Shown in pieces: positions 21,884-33,126 of a stretch of 64,000 nucleotides of DNA. A program made the translations under genes and the position numbers. Location: assembly GCF_017562075.2 (NCBI RefSeq), contig NC_054083.1:8004768-8068767 (forward strand), read 5' to 3'. Source of the DNA: Anopheles merus (Eukaryota > Arthropoda > Insecta > Diptera > Culicidae). The notes beneath the pieces are model-generated. The model was not told the origin of the DNA and ran no database searches. It saw only the letters and a program-made list of their open reading frames with translations. Position 1 is the first letter of the stretch. Every line of letters begins with the position of its first letter.

Positions 21884-24800
21884 ATGCCTCCAATGACCAC
21901 TATACTACAGTGGAACTGCAGAAGTTTTTTAGGTAAAATTGACTCTTTTAAAGTACTTATAGGGCAACACAATTGTAACGCATTTGCCCTAAGTGAAACT
22001 TGGCTCTCACCCGATAAAAATATTACCTTCCCGGGATATAATATTATTCGTCAAGATCGACATGATCCAACTAGCGATAGGCGTGGTGGGGGAGTGTTAA
22101 TTGGTATTCGTAGCAGTCACAGCTTCAGCAGAATACCCCTCCCCACACCCGAGGTAATCGAATACGTCGCAATCCAGGCAAAGCTAGGAGATCTTGACGT
22201 TTCTATTGCCTCAATTTATATCCCACCGGGAGCCAATCTGGATCCAAAGAAGATCAACAAGGATCTTGAGACAGTAGTAACGGTACTACCAAAACCATTT
22301 TTCATCCTGGGCGACTTTAACGCCCATGGATCAGATTGGGGTTGCACGCATGACGATAATCGTGCACCAATCATTAGGGATATTTGCGACACACACAGTT
22401 TGACAATTCTAAACTCTGGTGAAGCAACTAGGGTGCCCTCACCTATGGCACGACCCAGCGCAATAGACCTTTCTCTTTGTTCGTCATCTTTAGGGCTGGA
22501 TTCTATGTGGAAGGTAATCCAAGACCCGCTTGGTAGCGACCATCTGCCAATAAAGATCTCGATTATCAAGAGGAGTCGCACAGTCGATCAAGTCCCCGCT
22601 AATTGTGACTTAACGAGGAACATCGACTGGACGAAATACGGCGACCAAATGACCGCTTTGCTAATCCGCGTAGAACCCAGTTTCTCCGTAAATGAGGAGT
22701 ATGCAAATCTCGTTATGGCGATAAACGAGTGCGCCCTCGGTGCCCAAACGAGGCCGCCCCCCCAGGCAAGGATTTTTAAAAGACCACCCACTCCTTGGTG
22801 GGACGCGGATTGTAAAGCGGCATTCTCAGCGAAGCGGAAGGCTTTTGCCAGGTATAGAGACACCGGTTCCATGGATCTATACATTCATTATAGAGGCCTG
22901 GAGCGTAGGTGCAAAAACTTGCTTAAAGCAAAAAAAAGGTCATACTGGCCGAGGTATGTCAAAAACCTCAAGCCTTCCACTTCGCTAACGGAGCTTCAGA
23001 GCATGGCGAAAAGGATGCGCAACAGCAAAGCAACAAACGAGAGCGAAAGGGTTTCTGGGACATGGCTAGAGCCATTTGCACAAAAAGTCTGTCCTGATTT
23101 CGCTCAAGCACCACCATATCAACAGAGTGCTCATGGGAGTGATCCGCAAATGGATTCACCGTTCTCAATGGTTGAGCTATCGCTTGCTCTGTACTCCAGC
23201 AACAATTCGTCTCCAGGACTGGATCAGATTCGGAACAAATTGCTCCATAATCTGCCAGATCTGGCGAGGAAACGGCTGTTGAGATTATTCAACATTATGT
23301 TGGAGCTTAACACCGTCCCGTTGGAGTGGAGGGAAGTGAAAGTAGTCACCCTTTTGAAACCTGGCAAACCGGCATCAGACTATAATTCTTATCGACCGAT
23401 AGCAATGTTATCTTGTCTGCGAAAATTATTTGAGAAAATGATTCTTTTTAGACTGGACAATTGGCTTGAATCCAAAGGCCTCTTGTCAAGTACCCAATTT
23501 GGCTTTCGCAAAGGCAAGGGTACCAACGATTGCTTGGCGCTGCTTGTGTCCGAAATCGAGATGGCTCATTCTCGTAAAGAAATGATGGCATCTGTATTTC
23601 TTGACATCAAGGGGGCTTTTGACTCAGTATCAGTCAATGTTCTGTGTCAAAAGTTAGAATCTGCGGGCTTAACCCCAAGACTAAATAACGTCTTATTCAA
23701 CCTCCTTTCGGAAAAGGCAATGAATTTCGACAATGGCTTCATGAAAATTCGGAGAGTCAGCTTTTATGGACTACCACAAGGGTCCTGTTTGAGCCCCTTG
23801 TTGTACAATTTTTATGTCAACGATATAGATACTTGCCTTGCACCTGGCTGTAGCCTTAGGCAATTGGCGGACGACGGTGTTGTATCAGTCGCCAGCAACA
23901 ACATCGCCGACCTTCAAAGTCCTTTGCAAACCACACTCAACAATTTAGAAGTGTGGGCTACAAACCTAGGTATCGAGTTTTCTCCAGAGAAAACGGAAAT
24001 GCTGATATTCTCTTTCTTTTACAACACTGAGAGTAATAGACGCTTGAATTTGGTCGACCCAAAGGTCGATATCTTTTTATATGGTAAAAAGATATCCATT
24101 GCCAAATCTTTTCGATACCTAGGGGTTTGGTTTGATAGCAAAAATGTATGGAGGACACATATTGACTATCAGGTACAGAAGTGTACAAGAAGAATCAATT
24201 TTCTCAGAACGATTACCGGACTCTGGTGGGGTGCACACCCCAAAGACGTCCTTAACCTATATAAGACTACGATACTGTCCGTCTTGGAGTATGGTTGCAT
24301 ATGCTTCCACTGGGCAGCCAAGTCGCATTTAATCCGACTTGAGAGGATTCAGTATCGCTGTCTTAGAATCGCGCTAGGTAGCATGAAGTCGACTCATAAC
24401 ATGTCACTCGAAGTGATGTCCGGAGTGATGCCGCTAAAGCTACGTTTTGAGCTACTATCGCTTCGCCTTTTCGTCCGCTCTACAGTATCAAATCCCTTGA
24501 TAATCGAGAACTTTGAAACACTGCAAGAGATAGGTTCTAAATGCAAAATCATGAAGGTCTATCATGATTTTGTTTCCTTACAGGTGCACCCTAGTACTTC
24601 TCAAAGTATAACTAGTGCCAGCTTACCAGAGTCCTGCAGTTCCATTTTAAGTGTAGATACCTCATTGAAGGAGGAAATTAAAGGTATCCCCGATAACCTT
24701 CGCCGGATGACAATTCCCAGCAAATTTGTGGAGAAACATGGCCATGCTAACAGTAACCATTTTTATACTGACGGATCCTCATCAGAGCAGGGCATTGGAT

Positions 24801-25609
24801 TTGGTGTATACAACACGTGCTCCGAAGCATTCTTTAAATTACGCCAACCATGCTCAGTATATGTAGCGGAGCTCGCCGCAATCTTTTATGCCTTATTATT
24901 GATAAGTGCATGCCCAGCGGATCAATATGTAATTTTTTCAGACAGCTTAAGCGCTATTGAAGCATTAAAATCCGTAAAGGCTGTTAAGAGCCCAGACCAT
25001 TTTGTGAAAGAAATTGTAAAGGTTTTAAGCTCACTGTTTGAAAAGTCGTTTCGCATATCGTTAGTATGGTTACCTGCTCATTGTGGTATACCAGGAAATG
25101 AACAGGCAGACCATTTGGCCAAAAGGGGAGCTGCAGAAGGGTCTTTCTTTGATAGGCCTATCCTTCCTCATGAGTTCTTGCAGGCCCCACAGGCGTTTTG
25201 CATGGCACGTTGGCAAAATCTGTGGGACTCGGATGAACTCGGAAGGTTTCTGTATACAATCACTCCTCGTGTAAGCTTGAAGCCTTGGTTCCATAACACC
25301 CCTGGAGATCGTGCGTTCATTCGAATGATGTCTAGACTTAGGTCTAATCATTTCGCATTGGGTGCACATCTCCAGCGTATAGGACTGGTCGACTCCAAGG
25401 TATGTGGCTGCGGGCTTGGATTCCACGACATGGATCATCTTTTGTGGTCCTGCGTGGAATACGAGTCTGCTCGACCTGCCTTGCTGGACGCGGTCGAAAG
25501 ACTGGGAAAATGTACTGATATTCCGATTCGGGATATATTAGCGGCATCGGACTGGGAATTCCTGAAGGCCATATTCGATTTCTGTAGAGAGAACGGCTTA
25601 ACTGTGTGA
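21884..25609 (+). CDS. I-clade LINE ORF2, endonuclease-RT-RNase H
   Basis: 1241 residues, uninterrupted. Residues ~5-225 form an APE-type endonuclease (LQWNCRS, ALSETWL, ILGDFNAHGSDWG, LGSDHLPI). Residues ~480-740 form the reverse transcriptase (VVTLLKPGKP, YRPIAMLSCLRKLFEK, QFGFRKGKGTND, FLDIKGAFDSV, GLPQGSCLSPLLYNFYVNDI, catalytic LADDG at ~662). Residues ~955-1100 form RNase H with the acidic residues visible (FYTDGSSS, AELAAI, IFSDSLSAIEA, PGNEQADHLAK). The end has a Cys/His motif CGCGLGFHDMDHLLWSC (~1177-1193). An RNase H after the RT points to the I group. The protein nicks DNA and copies the element RNA at the nick. All catalytic motifs are present, so it may be active. Confidence 0.93.
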   Translation: MPPMTTILQWNCRSFLGKIDSFKVLIGQHNCNAFALSETWLSPDKNITFPGYNIIRQDRHDPTSDRRGGGVLIGIRSSHSFSRIPLPTPEVIEYVAIQAKLGDLDVSIASIYIPPGANLDPKKINKDLETVVTVLPKPFFILGDFNAHGSDWGCTHDDNRAPIIRDICDTHSLTILNSGEATRVPSPMARPSAIDLSLCSSSLGLDSMWKVIQDPLGSDHLPIKISIIKRSRTVDQVPANCDLTRNIDWTKYGDQMTALLIRVEPSFSVNEEYANLVMAINECALGAQTRPPPQARIFKRPPTPWWDADCKAAFSAKRKAFARYRDTGSMDLYIHYRGLERRCKNLLKAKKRSYWPRYVKNLKPSTSLTELQSMAKRMRNSKATNESERVSGTWLEPFAQKVCPDFAQAPPYQQSAHGSDPQMDSPFSMVELSLALYSSNNSSPGLDQIRNKLLHNLPDLARKRLLRLFNIMLELNTVPLEWREVKVVTLLKPGKPASDYNSYRPIAMLSCLRKLFEKMILFRLDNWLESKGLLSSTQFGFRKGKGTNDCLALLVSEIEMAHSRKEMMASVFLDIKGAFDSVSVNVLCQKLESAGLTPRLNNVLFNLLSEKAMNFDNGFMKIRRVSFYGLPQGSCLSPLLYNFYVNDIDTCLAPGCSLRQLADDGVVSVASNNIADLQSPLQTTLNNLEVWATNLGIEFSPEKTEMLIFSFFYNTESNRRLNLVDPKVDIFLYGKKISIAKSFRYLGVWFDSKNVWRTHIDYQVQKCTRRINFLRTITGLWWGAHPKDVLNLYKTTILSVLEYGCICFHWAAKSHLIRLERIQYRCLRIALGSMKSTHNMSLEVMSGVMPLKLRFELLSLRLFVRSTVSNPLIIENFETLQEIGSKCKIMKVYHDFVSLQVHPSTSQSITSASLPESCSSILSVDTSLKEEIKGIPDNLRRMTIPSKFVEKHGHANSNHFYTDGSSSEQGIGFGVYNTCSEAFFKLRQPCSVYVAELAAIFYALLLISACPADQYVIFSDSLSAIEALKSVKAVKSPDHFVKEIVKVLSSLFEKSFRISLVWLPAHCGIPGNEQADHLAKRGAAEGSFFDRPILPHEFLQAPQAFCMARWQNLWDSDELGRFLYTITPRVSLKPWFHNTPGDRAFIRMMSRLRSNHFALGAHLQRIGLVDSKVCGCGLGFHDMDHLLWSCVEYESARPALLDAVERLGKCTDIPIRDILAASDWEFLKAIFDFCRENGLTV

Positions 25610-26344
25610 CTTTCCTTAAGCAAAATGTCTGTGAACCAACCAACATTGTTGGCAACAGCAATCTTGCATCCTATGTTATTTCCTCTTGTTTGTCTATGTG
25701 TTACATGTTGTACATCGCTTGTATGTTTGTGATGGATGAATGTATGCATGAATGTAAGAATGAATGAGTGCAATGTGTATGGCTGAGTAATCGGCATTGA
25801 CGGCAGACAGAAGATCCTTGCTCGAACGATGTTCTTGCAAGGATATACTAGATAACTGGAACGATACAGACCCCCGCCATGTCACTCGGACCACTGAAGG
25901 AAAGGACTACAACGATACAGACCCTCGCGATGTCATTTGAGCCACTAAATGGGAATATACTCGGACCGCTTCTGATGGATGGATCCGACGAAATGCCTGG
26001 AATCCACACGATACAGACCCCCGCAATGCCATTTGGAACACTGAACTGGAATAGACAACCTCGAAACCCGAATGATGTAGACCTTCGCCACGCTTATAGG
26101 ACCGCAAAATCATGGACTGGATTGATTAAAACCAAACCATCCGAGTACACCCGGGATAAGGTGCCCTTCCATGGCTCAGAGAAGGAAATGTCTCCCTGCC
26201 AATATGGATTGTAGCGCCATGAATTACATTTGTATTTTCTACTCTTAAGCAATACGGCCTTTTTGGACCGTTACTCCTGAATAAAAAAAAAAATAAAATA
26301 AAATAAAATAAAACTGGTGCATGTGGTTCAGCGAAATGACTTGA

Positions 26345-28527
26345 TTTGTTTATTATTATTATTATTATTATTATTATTTATTCCGAAAGTTATCCAGCTG
26401 GCATAAGCTTACATAACATACTTATTTCTATAGTTAATGCTAAAGAACAGTGCTAACAAAAACGCATAAAAAAACATAACAAGTTTAACTGTCAATCAAC
26501 CAAATAAAAATTAAAAACAACATAAACTGTGGAAGCGTCATATTAAGCTATGTAAAAAGGTCCGTAAATTGTTTAAGTTTGAGTTCAAGTCGACATTGTT
26601 TCCTAGCGAGTTATAGGCACTTATCATTTTTAATAAAGGATCGTTAGATCCAAAATTAGTCGATCTGAATTCTGTGTTAAATAATGTCCTGGTTCTTAAC
26701 ATTCTACTGGGGGCCTGAAAGTTCAATTTACTCAGAATTGACGGGGCGTCTAAAGATCCGCTAACAAGTTTGTGTATAAATAAGCACTGTGCCGTCTTTC
26801 TTCTATGTTGCAGAGGTTCTAGTCCAAATAACAGGCACCTTGTACGGTAAGAGGGACAAACAGAATTACGAGACCACGGGAGACGGTAAAACAATGAACG
26901 AGTGAGCTTGCGTTGAACCAATTCTAGCCTATCTATTAAATATTGCTGTGTCGGAGTCCAAATAATACTAGCGAATTCTAAAGTAGGACGGACAATTGCA
27001 CAATACAGAGCTTTTACACTGAATGGATCTTTGAAGTCTTTCGCAACACGTAAAATGAATCCTAACAAACGGAAGGCTTTTGAAAGTATTGCTTCATAGT
27101 GGTTCTGTAACGTTAGTCTGCTATCTAAATGAACGCCTAAATCGCGAATCACATTTTTACGCGGCACTGATCTATCATCAATTTTATAATCGTAAACAAT
27201 TGGGGTTCTTTTTCTAGTATAGGATATAACAGAGCATTTAGATATGTTGAGACGCATACAATTTGAATTACACCATGAGTTAAATCGAGTTAAGCAGTTT
27301 TGAAGAGTAAAACAATCGGTTTGATCTGATATCGGTAGAAACATTTTCAAATCATCTGCATAAAACAATTTTTCGCAATCTGGTATAACATAAATAACAT
27401 CGTTTATGAAAATGTTAAAAAGAATAGGTCCGAGAATACTGCCTTGTGGAACCCCGGACGTGTTGGTGAATGGTGCAGATATAGAGGAGGAAATATTCAC
27501 TGTTATATGCCTATCACTTAAATAACAGGAGAGCCAATGGACTAACGCCCCATTTACTCCGTAGCTTGATAGTTTTGAAATTAGCATTGAGTGATTTACG
27601 GAGTCAAAGGCAGCACTGAAGTCGGTGTAGATTACGTCTACCTGTTTACCATTGTCCATTGCAGGATAGCAGGTGCTCAATAAAGAGAGAAGGTTTGTTT
27701 CAATTGAGCGGTTGGGTAGAAAGCCGTGCTGATCATTGGAGATTATATTTTTAAAACCACTTGATAGGTGTTTCGAAATGGTGATCTCAAAAATTTTGCT
27801 GACTGCACATAACATATAAATACCACGGTAATTACATATGTCATTTCTATTTCCATTTTTGTAAACCGGGAACATGAATGAAGATTTCCAAGCTTGAGGG
27901 AAGCGTTTCTGCTGCAAAGACTTGTTGAACAATGTGGTCAAGACAGGAGTTAAAGCATCTCTGCAGCGTTTGAAAATAGCACTGGGTATAGCGTCAGGCC
28001 CAGTAGCGTATGAAAGCTTCAACTCGTTGATAGCCGAGGCAATGTCAGCTTCAGACAGAACAGGAAGAGGAATGTCGGCAGCATCAGGTATATGGTTGGA
28101 CGTAACAGCATTAGTGACTGGTGGCGAGTTACTCACGTATGTTGATGAAAAGTAATCAGCAAATGCTTGACTGATTTCAACATTACCGGTGTACGATCTT
28201 CCGTTCAGAAGCATCATTGATGGAAGTCTGTTACTATCTCGTTTTTGTCGAGCAAAACTAAAAAACGTTCTTGGATCCCTTTTAAATCGGTTTTCTATTT
28301 TTCTTACGTAGTTGGCGTAGGCTCGGCGATTAAATGTCTGGTACAGACGGGCAGCTTTAATAAATATTCTTCTGCTGACCTCGTTCTTATGTTGACGGAA
28401 CATTTTATGGAGTCTTTTTTTCTGTTTTCTCAAGACTTTTAACCGTGAGTTAGACCAGGGTGGCTTGGTTGGGGTCTGATAACGAGGGACAAACTGATCG
28501 TAAAAGCTTGTGATTTTGTTTGTGATA
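26345..28527 (-). pseudogene. CR1-clade LINE element B, RT part
   Basis: 3' part of a minus-strand CR1-type LINE; its 5' part continues at 33127-35350 beyond a Gypsy insertion. The frame 28527 to 26538 is uninterrupted: a basic linker (RKQKKRLHKMFRQHK), then reverse transcriptase with NYRGIYMLCAVSKIFE, QHGFLPNRSIETNL, DFSAAFDSVNH, SGVPQGSILGPILFNIFINDV and catalytic YADDLKMF. The thumb region follows (FYRLPWSRNS...RCLLFGLEPLQHRRKTA). The tail on the left is an ATT/AAT microsatellite (about 26350-26380), the usual CR1/T1-type 3' repeat. This half looks intact; the element is disabled by the Gypsy insertion and by a frameshift at 33780-33788. In T1/Q elements of Anopheles the ORFs have this architecture. 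Confidence 0.88.
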
Positions 28528-28660
28528 TGTCGCAGGGAATATATCTTGAGAAAAACACAACTGCTTTATTCCTTAGTTCAGAATGGAATCGTCTTTATTC
28601 ACTCAATGTGTACTCTGATCGAGTCTTGCAATGTTACTGCGTTATGCGTGTTACCATGCA
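28528..28660 (-). repeat. Gypsy 3' LTR
   Basis: 133-bp terminal repeat, same orientation as the copy at 32994-33126. One substitution between the two was seen by eye. Confidence 0.92.
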
Positions 28661-28677
28661 ATATCTCCCCCCTTAAT

Positions 28678-31600
28678 TCACCAATACGGTTCAAACCTGG
28701 CTGGTGGCCTACGAATTCTTCGAGGTCTTTCCGCTTTCACGGGTTGAGCAGAAGATGCAGGCATTGGTGGAGTGGCTTGAGTAGTAACTGTGGACGATGA
28801 TGTTTGCCAATTTTCTCCTTCAATTTCTTCAGCGGACTCTTCATCAGCTGAATAGTAATGTTCTTGTTCAGTCATTTCAATTGAGTTTTCAACTGCCTGT
28901 GGAGTTCCCAATTCAAATTCGTCAAAGAAAATAGTTAACAAATTTCCAGTGTCGTGACAATTTCTATTTCCACACGATGTTTCCTCCTGTAGACGCTTCT
29001 TCAGTTGATTTGCATGTGAGCGAATAATTCGCTGGTTGTCTTCCAAAAACACGTTGTAATTCACTCTACCGACTCGTTCGACTATTGATGCCGGTTTCCA
29101 CTCCCAGGAATTATTGCGGTGGACTTGGGCATAAACCGCTTCTCCAGGATCGAAGAATTTTCTACCAGCTTCTGGCTTTTCATTTCGTGACCGTGAAACT
29201 GGAGGTAGTAATAATGACTGAACTGTTCGAATAGGCCGCTGAAACATCAATTCAGCTGGAGACTTATCTGGTGTAGGTGTGGTTCGATAAACTTGCAAAA
29301 AAGTCTGCAAAGCTTCATCTAAAGTCTCTCCTCCTGCTCGAATTTTTCGCAATGTACGCTTTAGTGTGTCCACGAAACGTTCTGCCAAACCGTTTGACTG
29401 CGGATGGTATGGTGCAGTACGGATGTGACAAATACCCAATTGTTTGCAAAATGCTTGGAATTCAAAGCTGGTGAACTGGGTACCATTATCAGAGACTATA
29501 GTTTCTGGAACACCAAACGTTGCGAATGATTGCGTTAAAAACTTGATAGTTGTCTTTGCTGTTGTAGTTTTGGTTGCATATACTTCTGGCCATTTTGTGT
29601 ATGGATCAACTACAACCAAAAAATACACGCCATCTACAGGACCGGCATAGTCCACGTGTACCCGTAACCATGGCTTTTCCGGCACAGGCCAAGATTCAGG
29701 TGTTTCTTTGATTGGTGCTTTGCCAGCAGTGCAACATGAAGTACAACGCCGGACAAAGTTTTCGATATCGACATCCATTCCCGGCCAGAAAACGAAACTT
29801 CGAGAAATGGATTTCATTCGCACCATTCCAGGATGACCGCGATGGAATTGTTGAAGTACCTTTTTCCTGTAAATGTTTGGAACAACAACTCTGTTGTGAA
29901 ACAAGATACATCCATCTACATGCGTTAACGATTCTTTTCGTGTGTAATACGAACGAATGTCTTGATTTTTGATTGACGACGCTTCGTTCGGCCAGCCTTC
30001 CCGGATGAATTTCAAAACAGCTTGCAGTGTTTCATCCAATCTTGTTGCTTTTTGAATGTCAGCAAATGATACTGGTACTTGTTTCAATGATTCGTGCATG
30101 ACGTTTTGAATATCCTCTTCAAGTGAAATCGAAGCTATAACGTAATCTTCCTCTGGTTGCTTGCAACGGTCGATTAGCCTTGATAGCATGTCAGCGCACC
30201 CAAACTCGGTGGTTGAAACATATTCGATGGTAAAATCGTAGTTTAATAACATCAATGCCCACCGTTGGAGTCGGTTTGCTGTGTGCAAAGGAATTCCTTT
30301 TTTGAACCAAATATGGATAGTAAAGGCTTATGATCGGTTAAAAGAGTAAATTTCCGACCAAGTAAGTACTTATGAAATTTGGTTACCCCATAAGTAAGAG
30401 CCAGAGCTTCTTTTTCCGGTTGTCCGTAGCCTTGTTCTGCAGACGTTAATGTTCTTGAAGCATGTTGAATGGCTTTCAAATATCCGTTCGGAAATTTATG
30501 AAAAATGACTGCGCCAACGCCGGTGCTAGACGCATCTGCTGCAACGATGATAGGAAGATTCGGATCATAATGTGTCAACAGTAAGTCAGATTGCAGTACT
30601 TTCTTGAATTTTTCGAACGATGTCTGACAATCCGAATTCCACTTCCACTTCGTATCCTTCTTTAGCAATTGATCTAACGGGTGTCTGAGTTCATGCATGT
30701 TTCTCACAAATCGGCCGTAGAAATTCACAGCTCCTAAGAACGATCTTAATTCGGAAATGTTCGTTGGTGCTGGAATAGATGCGATGGTTTTCAGCTTCTC
30801 TGGGTCAGGACGTATGCCGTTGCGATCTACCACATGCCCCAAATAGACAATTTCAGTTTGATAGAAATGACATTTTTCCAGCTTGACGTGGAAGCCATAT
30901 TCTTTTAAACGCTGAAGAAATGTGTCTAATGATTGCTTGTGTGCCTCCCAAGTTTTACCGAAAATTATAGCATCATCTAGAAATGTTCTAACGCCAGGAA
31001 TGTCAGCAATCATACCGTCAACTAGTCTTTGAAAAGCTCCAGGTGCTGATTTGACTCCCGGTGCGAGACGGTTGAACTGAAAAAGACCTCTATGTGTGTT
31101 GATCGTAAGAAGGTGTTTAGATTCGTCTTCTACTTCTACTTGTAGGTATGCATCGGACAAATCGACTATGCTGAATACAACACTTCCGTTCAACTGTGCA
31201 AAAATTTCTTCAGGAGTAGGTAGAGGATAATGATTTGACTCTAAAGCTTCGTTAAGCCCCGTCGAATAATCCGCACAAATTCGAACTTTACCATTAGGCT
31301 TGCGAATGGCTACTATCGGAGCAGCCCACTCCGAAAAGTCTATTGGTGTGATGATGCCTAGTGATTGTAGTCTTGATAGTTCCGCATCCACAAGAGCGAT
31401 AGTATTGAATGGTACTGGTCGTTTTGGACAGAAAACTGGTTTTACATTGGGCTTCAGAAACAGTTTCACCTTCGTTTTTGTGCAATGTCCAAGCGAATCA
31501 TCGAAAACTGTTGGATATTTCGATTGAAGCTGTACTATTCGATCCTTTGGACATGCTGATGAAACTTTCTTACACAGTACATCGAAGGGAATTGCCCATA

Positions 31601-32909
31601 GATTAAACCTATCTATCCAATCTATACCTATAACATTTAGGACTGGTGATGATGTAACAAAACAAACACATTTCTCTGTAATCGCATTAAGGATAACCTC
31701 GCATTCGAATTCACCGATAAGCTTGAGTTGTTCTCCCGATGCATTCGATGCTTCAATGGATGCTTGAGAAAGTTTCGGTTGACCCAAATGTTGCCATGTT
31801 GTTTTAGAAATAACTGTTATGTCACTTGCGGTGTCCAGTTGGAGTGATGTAGTTATGCCATTGATTATGATAGAGATAAATTTCCTTTTAGCAGTGTTTT
31901 TCGTGACATGATTAACGAAAATTCCCTGAGATTTCTTTTGATTTTGATTTTGATTCTTCTCACTCTTTTGATATGTGTTGTTGTTTGAAGATTTTGATCT
32001 CATGGCTTTACAGTAACCTTCCTTGTGGCCTACATTTTTGCACACTTTGCAGAGATGATCTGTAAAATTGCAATCCCGTACAAAATGCATTTTTCCACAT
32101 TGCCAACAAGGAGTACGAGGGACAGTATTCGAATCTGATTTCGGTTGACGCTGATCTTTTGAATTGTCGAATCGGGAAGGCTGTGGCAAACGATACGGTT
32201 TCTTCTCTGAAACTGCATGCACGGAATGCTTCGATCTTGATTGATTTTCGATCATCGTTGTATCCGCTTTCAGATTGATAAGCCGTTGAAATTCTGCCAT
32301 TAGTGTTTGAATGTTCACTTTAGCCTCCGGCGTCGCGTTTTCTATTCGAGATAGCAGTCTTGCTCTGATATCCGAGAATTCCGGAGCTTGCAGTCCGCAA
32401 ATGAAAATTAGACATTTGAAATCGTCTAATTTCAAATTCTCGAACTCAGAATCCTCGCATGCCTTATTCACTCTTCCGCCGTAAGTGATGATATCTTCTA
32501 ATGCAGATTTCACTATCTGCAAGCACTGGTACCTTTTGTGGAACACCGAATATTGCTTTCCGAAGATTTTTTTGAGAATATTGACGGTTTCTTCAAACGA
32601 ATTTTCATGCGGTTGCTTCGGAAGAATGTAATTCACATACCGGCTGTGAGCGGACGTTTCCAGCTTCCTCAGCAAAAGTCGCACTTTCGCCTCGTCATTC
32701 AAACTGCTGGCATCGTTTTGAAAAAGGTCTTTGAAACGTACATACCATTTTTCAAAAGTGATGTTGTTTTCTTCATCGAAACGAAACTCCTCGATGGTTT
32801 TCGATAAAGATTCAAGGATTTCGTCAGGACTTCTAGTTTTAAAAGCAGCCATCTGTTGAAGAAGTTGAGCCATTTGGTTGATAACGGTTTCAAGGTTTTC
32901 ATTGTTCAT
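28678..32909 (-). CDS. Gypsy gag-pol, one frame change
   Basis: Starts at ATG 32909, stops at 28678. First frame 32909-30252 (885 codons): Gag (~1-230), zinc knuckles CWQCGKMHFVRDC and CKVCKNVGHKEGYC (~266-298), protease LDTASD (~355), reverse transcriptase with ICADYSTGLNE and catalytic FLDD (~641), and RNase H start VAADASSTGVGA (~790). The frame then shifts at the A6 run at 30298-30303 into a second frame that runs to 28678. This completes the RNase H tether (RLQRWALML) and the integrase: HRGHPGM...CTSCC zinc region, catalytic Asp in VDYAGPV and SDNGTQF and Glu in AERFVDT, then a C-terminal Pro/Arg-rich tail. Gag and Pol are one frame, as in Mag-like Gypsy elements. The shift is either a one-base loss or slippage on AAAAAAG. 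Confidence 0.88.
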
Positions 32910-32993
32910 CCTTGACGCTAATTCTCGTTAGCTTCAGAATCTCGTGAGCTTCGGGTTCCGGGTTCAGTAATAATCCTCGTCGCCAAAATGATA

Positions 32994-33126
32994 TGTCGCA
33001 GGGAATATATCTTGAGAAAAACACAACTGCTTTATTCCTTAGTTCAGAATGGAATCGTCTTTATTCACTCAATGTGTACTCTGATCGAGTCTTGCAATGT
33101 TACTGCGTTATGCGTGTTACTATGCA
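32994..33126 (-). repeat. Gypsy 5' LTR
   Basis: 133-bp terminal repeat. On the minus strand it is followed by CATTTTGGCGACGAGGA, containing the putative primer-binding site. Confidence 0.92.

Larger units (their letters stand above)
20119..26307 (+). mobile_element. Full-length I-clade LINE
   Basis: Complete non-LTR retrotransposon: 5' UTR (20119-20496), ORF1, ORF2, 3' UTR and a TAAAA-type tail (about 26280-26307). It is flanked by a direct repeat ATAAAACTGGTGC (20106-20118 and 26308-26320). At least the last 10 bases are a clear target-site duplication; the first few overlap the A-rich tail. Both ORFs are uninterrupted, in contrast to nearly every other element here, so it looks young. The 3' UTR contains a TACGGCC...GGACCGTT stem, similar in style to the CR1 3' ends here. 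It interrupts the DUF4806 relic. Confidence 0.9.
28528..33126 (-). mobile_element. Gypsy LTR retrotransposon, 4.6 kb
   Basis: Minus-strand Ty3/Gypsy element with 133-bp LTRs (28528-28660 and 32994-33126). The only LTR difference I see is C versus T in GTTAC(C/T)ATGCA, so the insertion is recent. A primer-binding-type TGGCGACGAGGA (minus strand, 32974-32985) follows the 5' LTR, and a polypurine tract AAGGGGGGAGAT (28663-28674) precedes the 3' LTR. The LTRs begin TGCAT and end GCGACA on the coding strand. The element interrupts CR1 element B; ATA lies on both outer sides, but the exact target duplication is not resolved. Confidence 0.92.
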
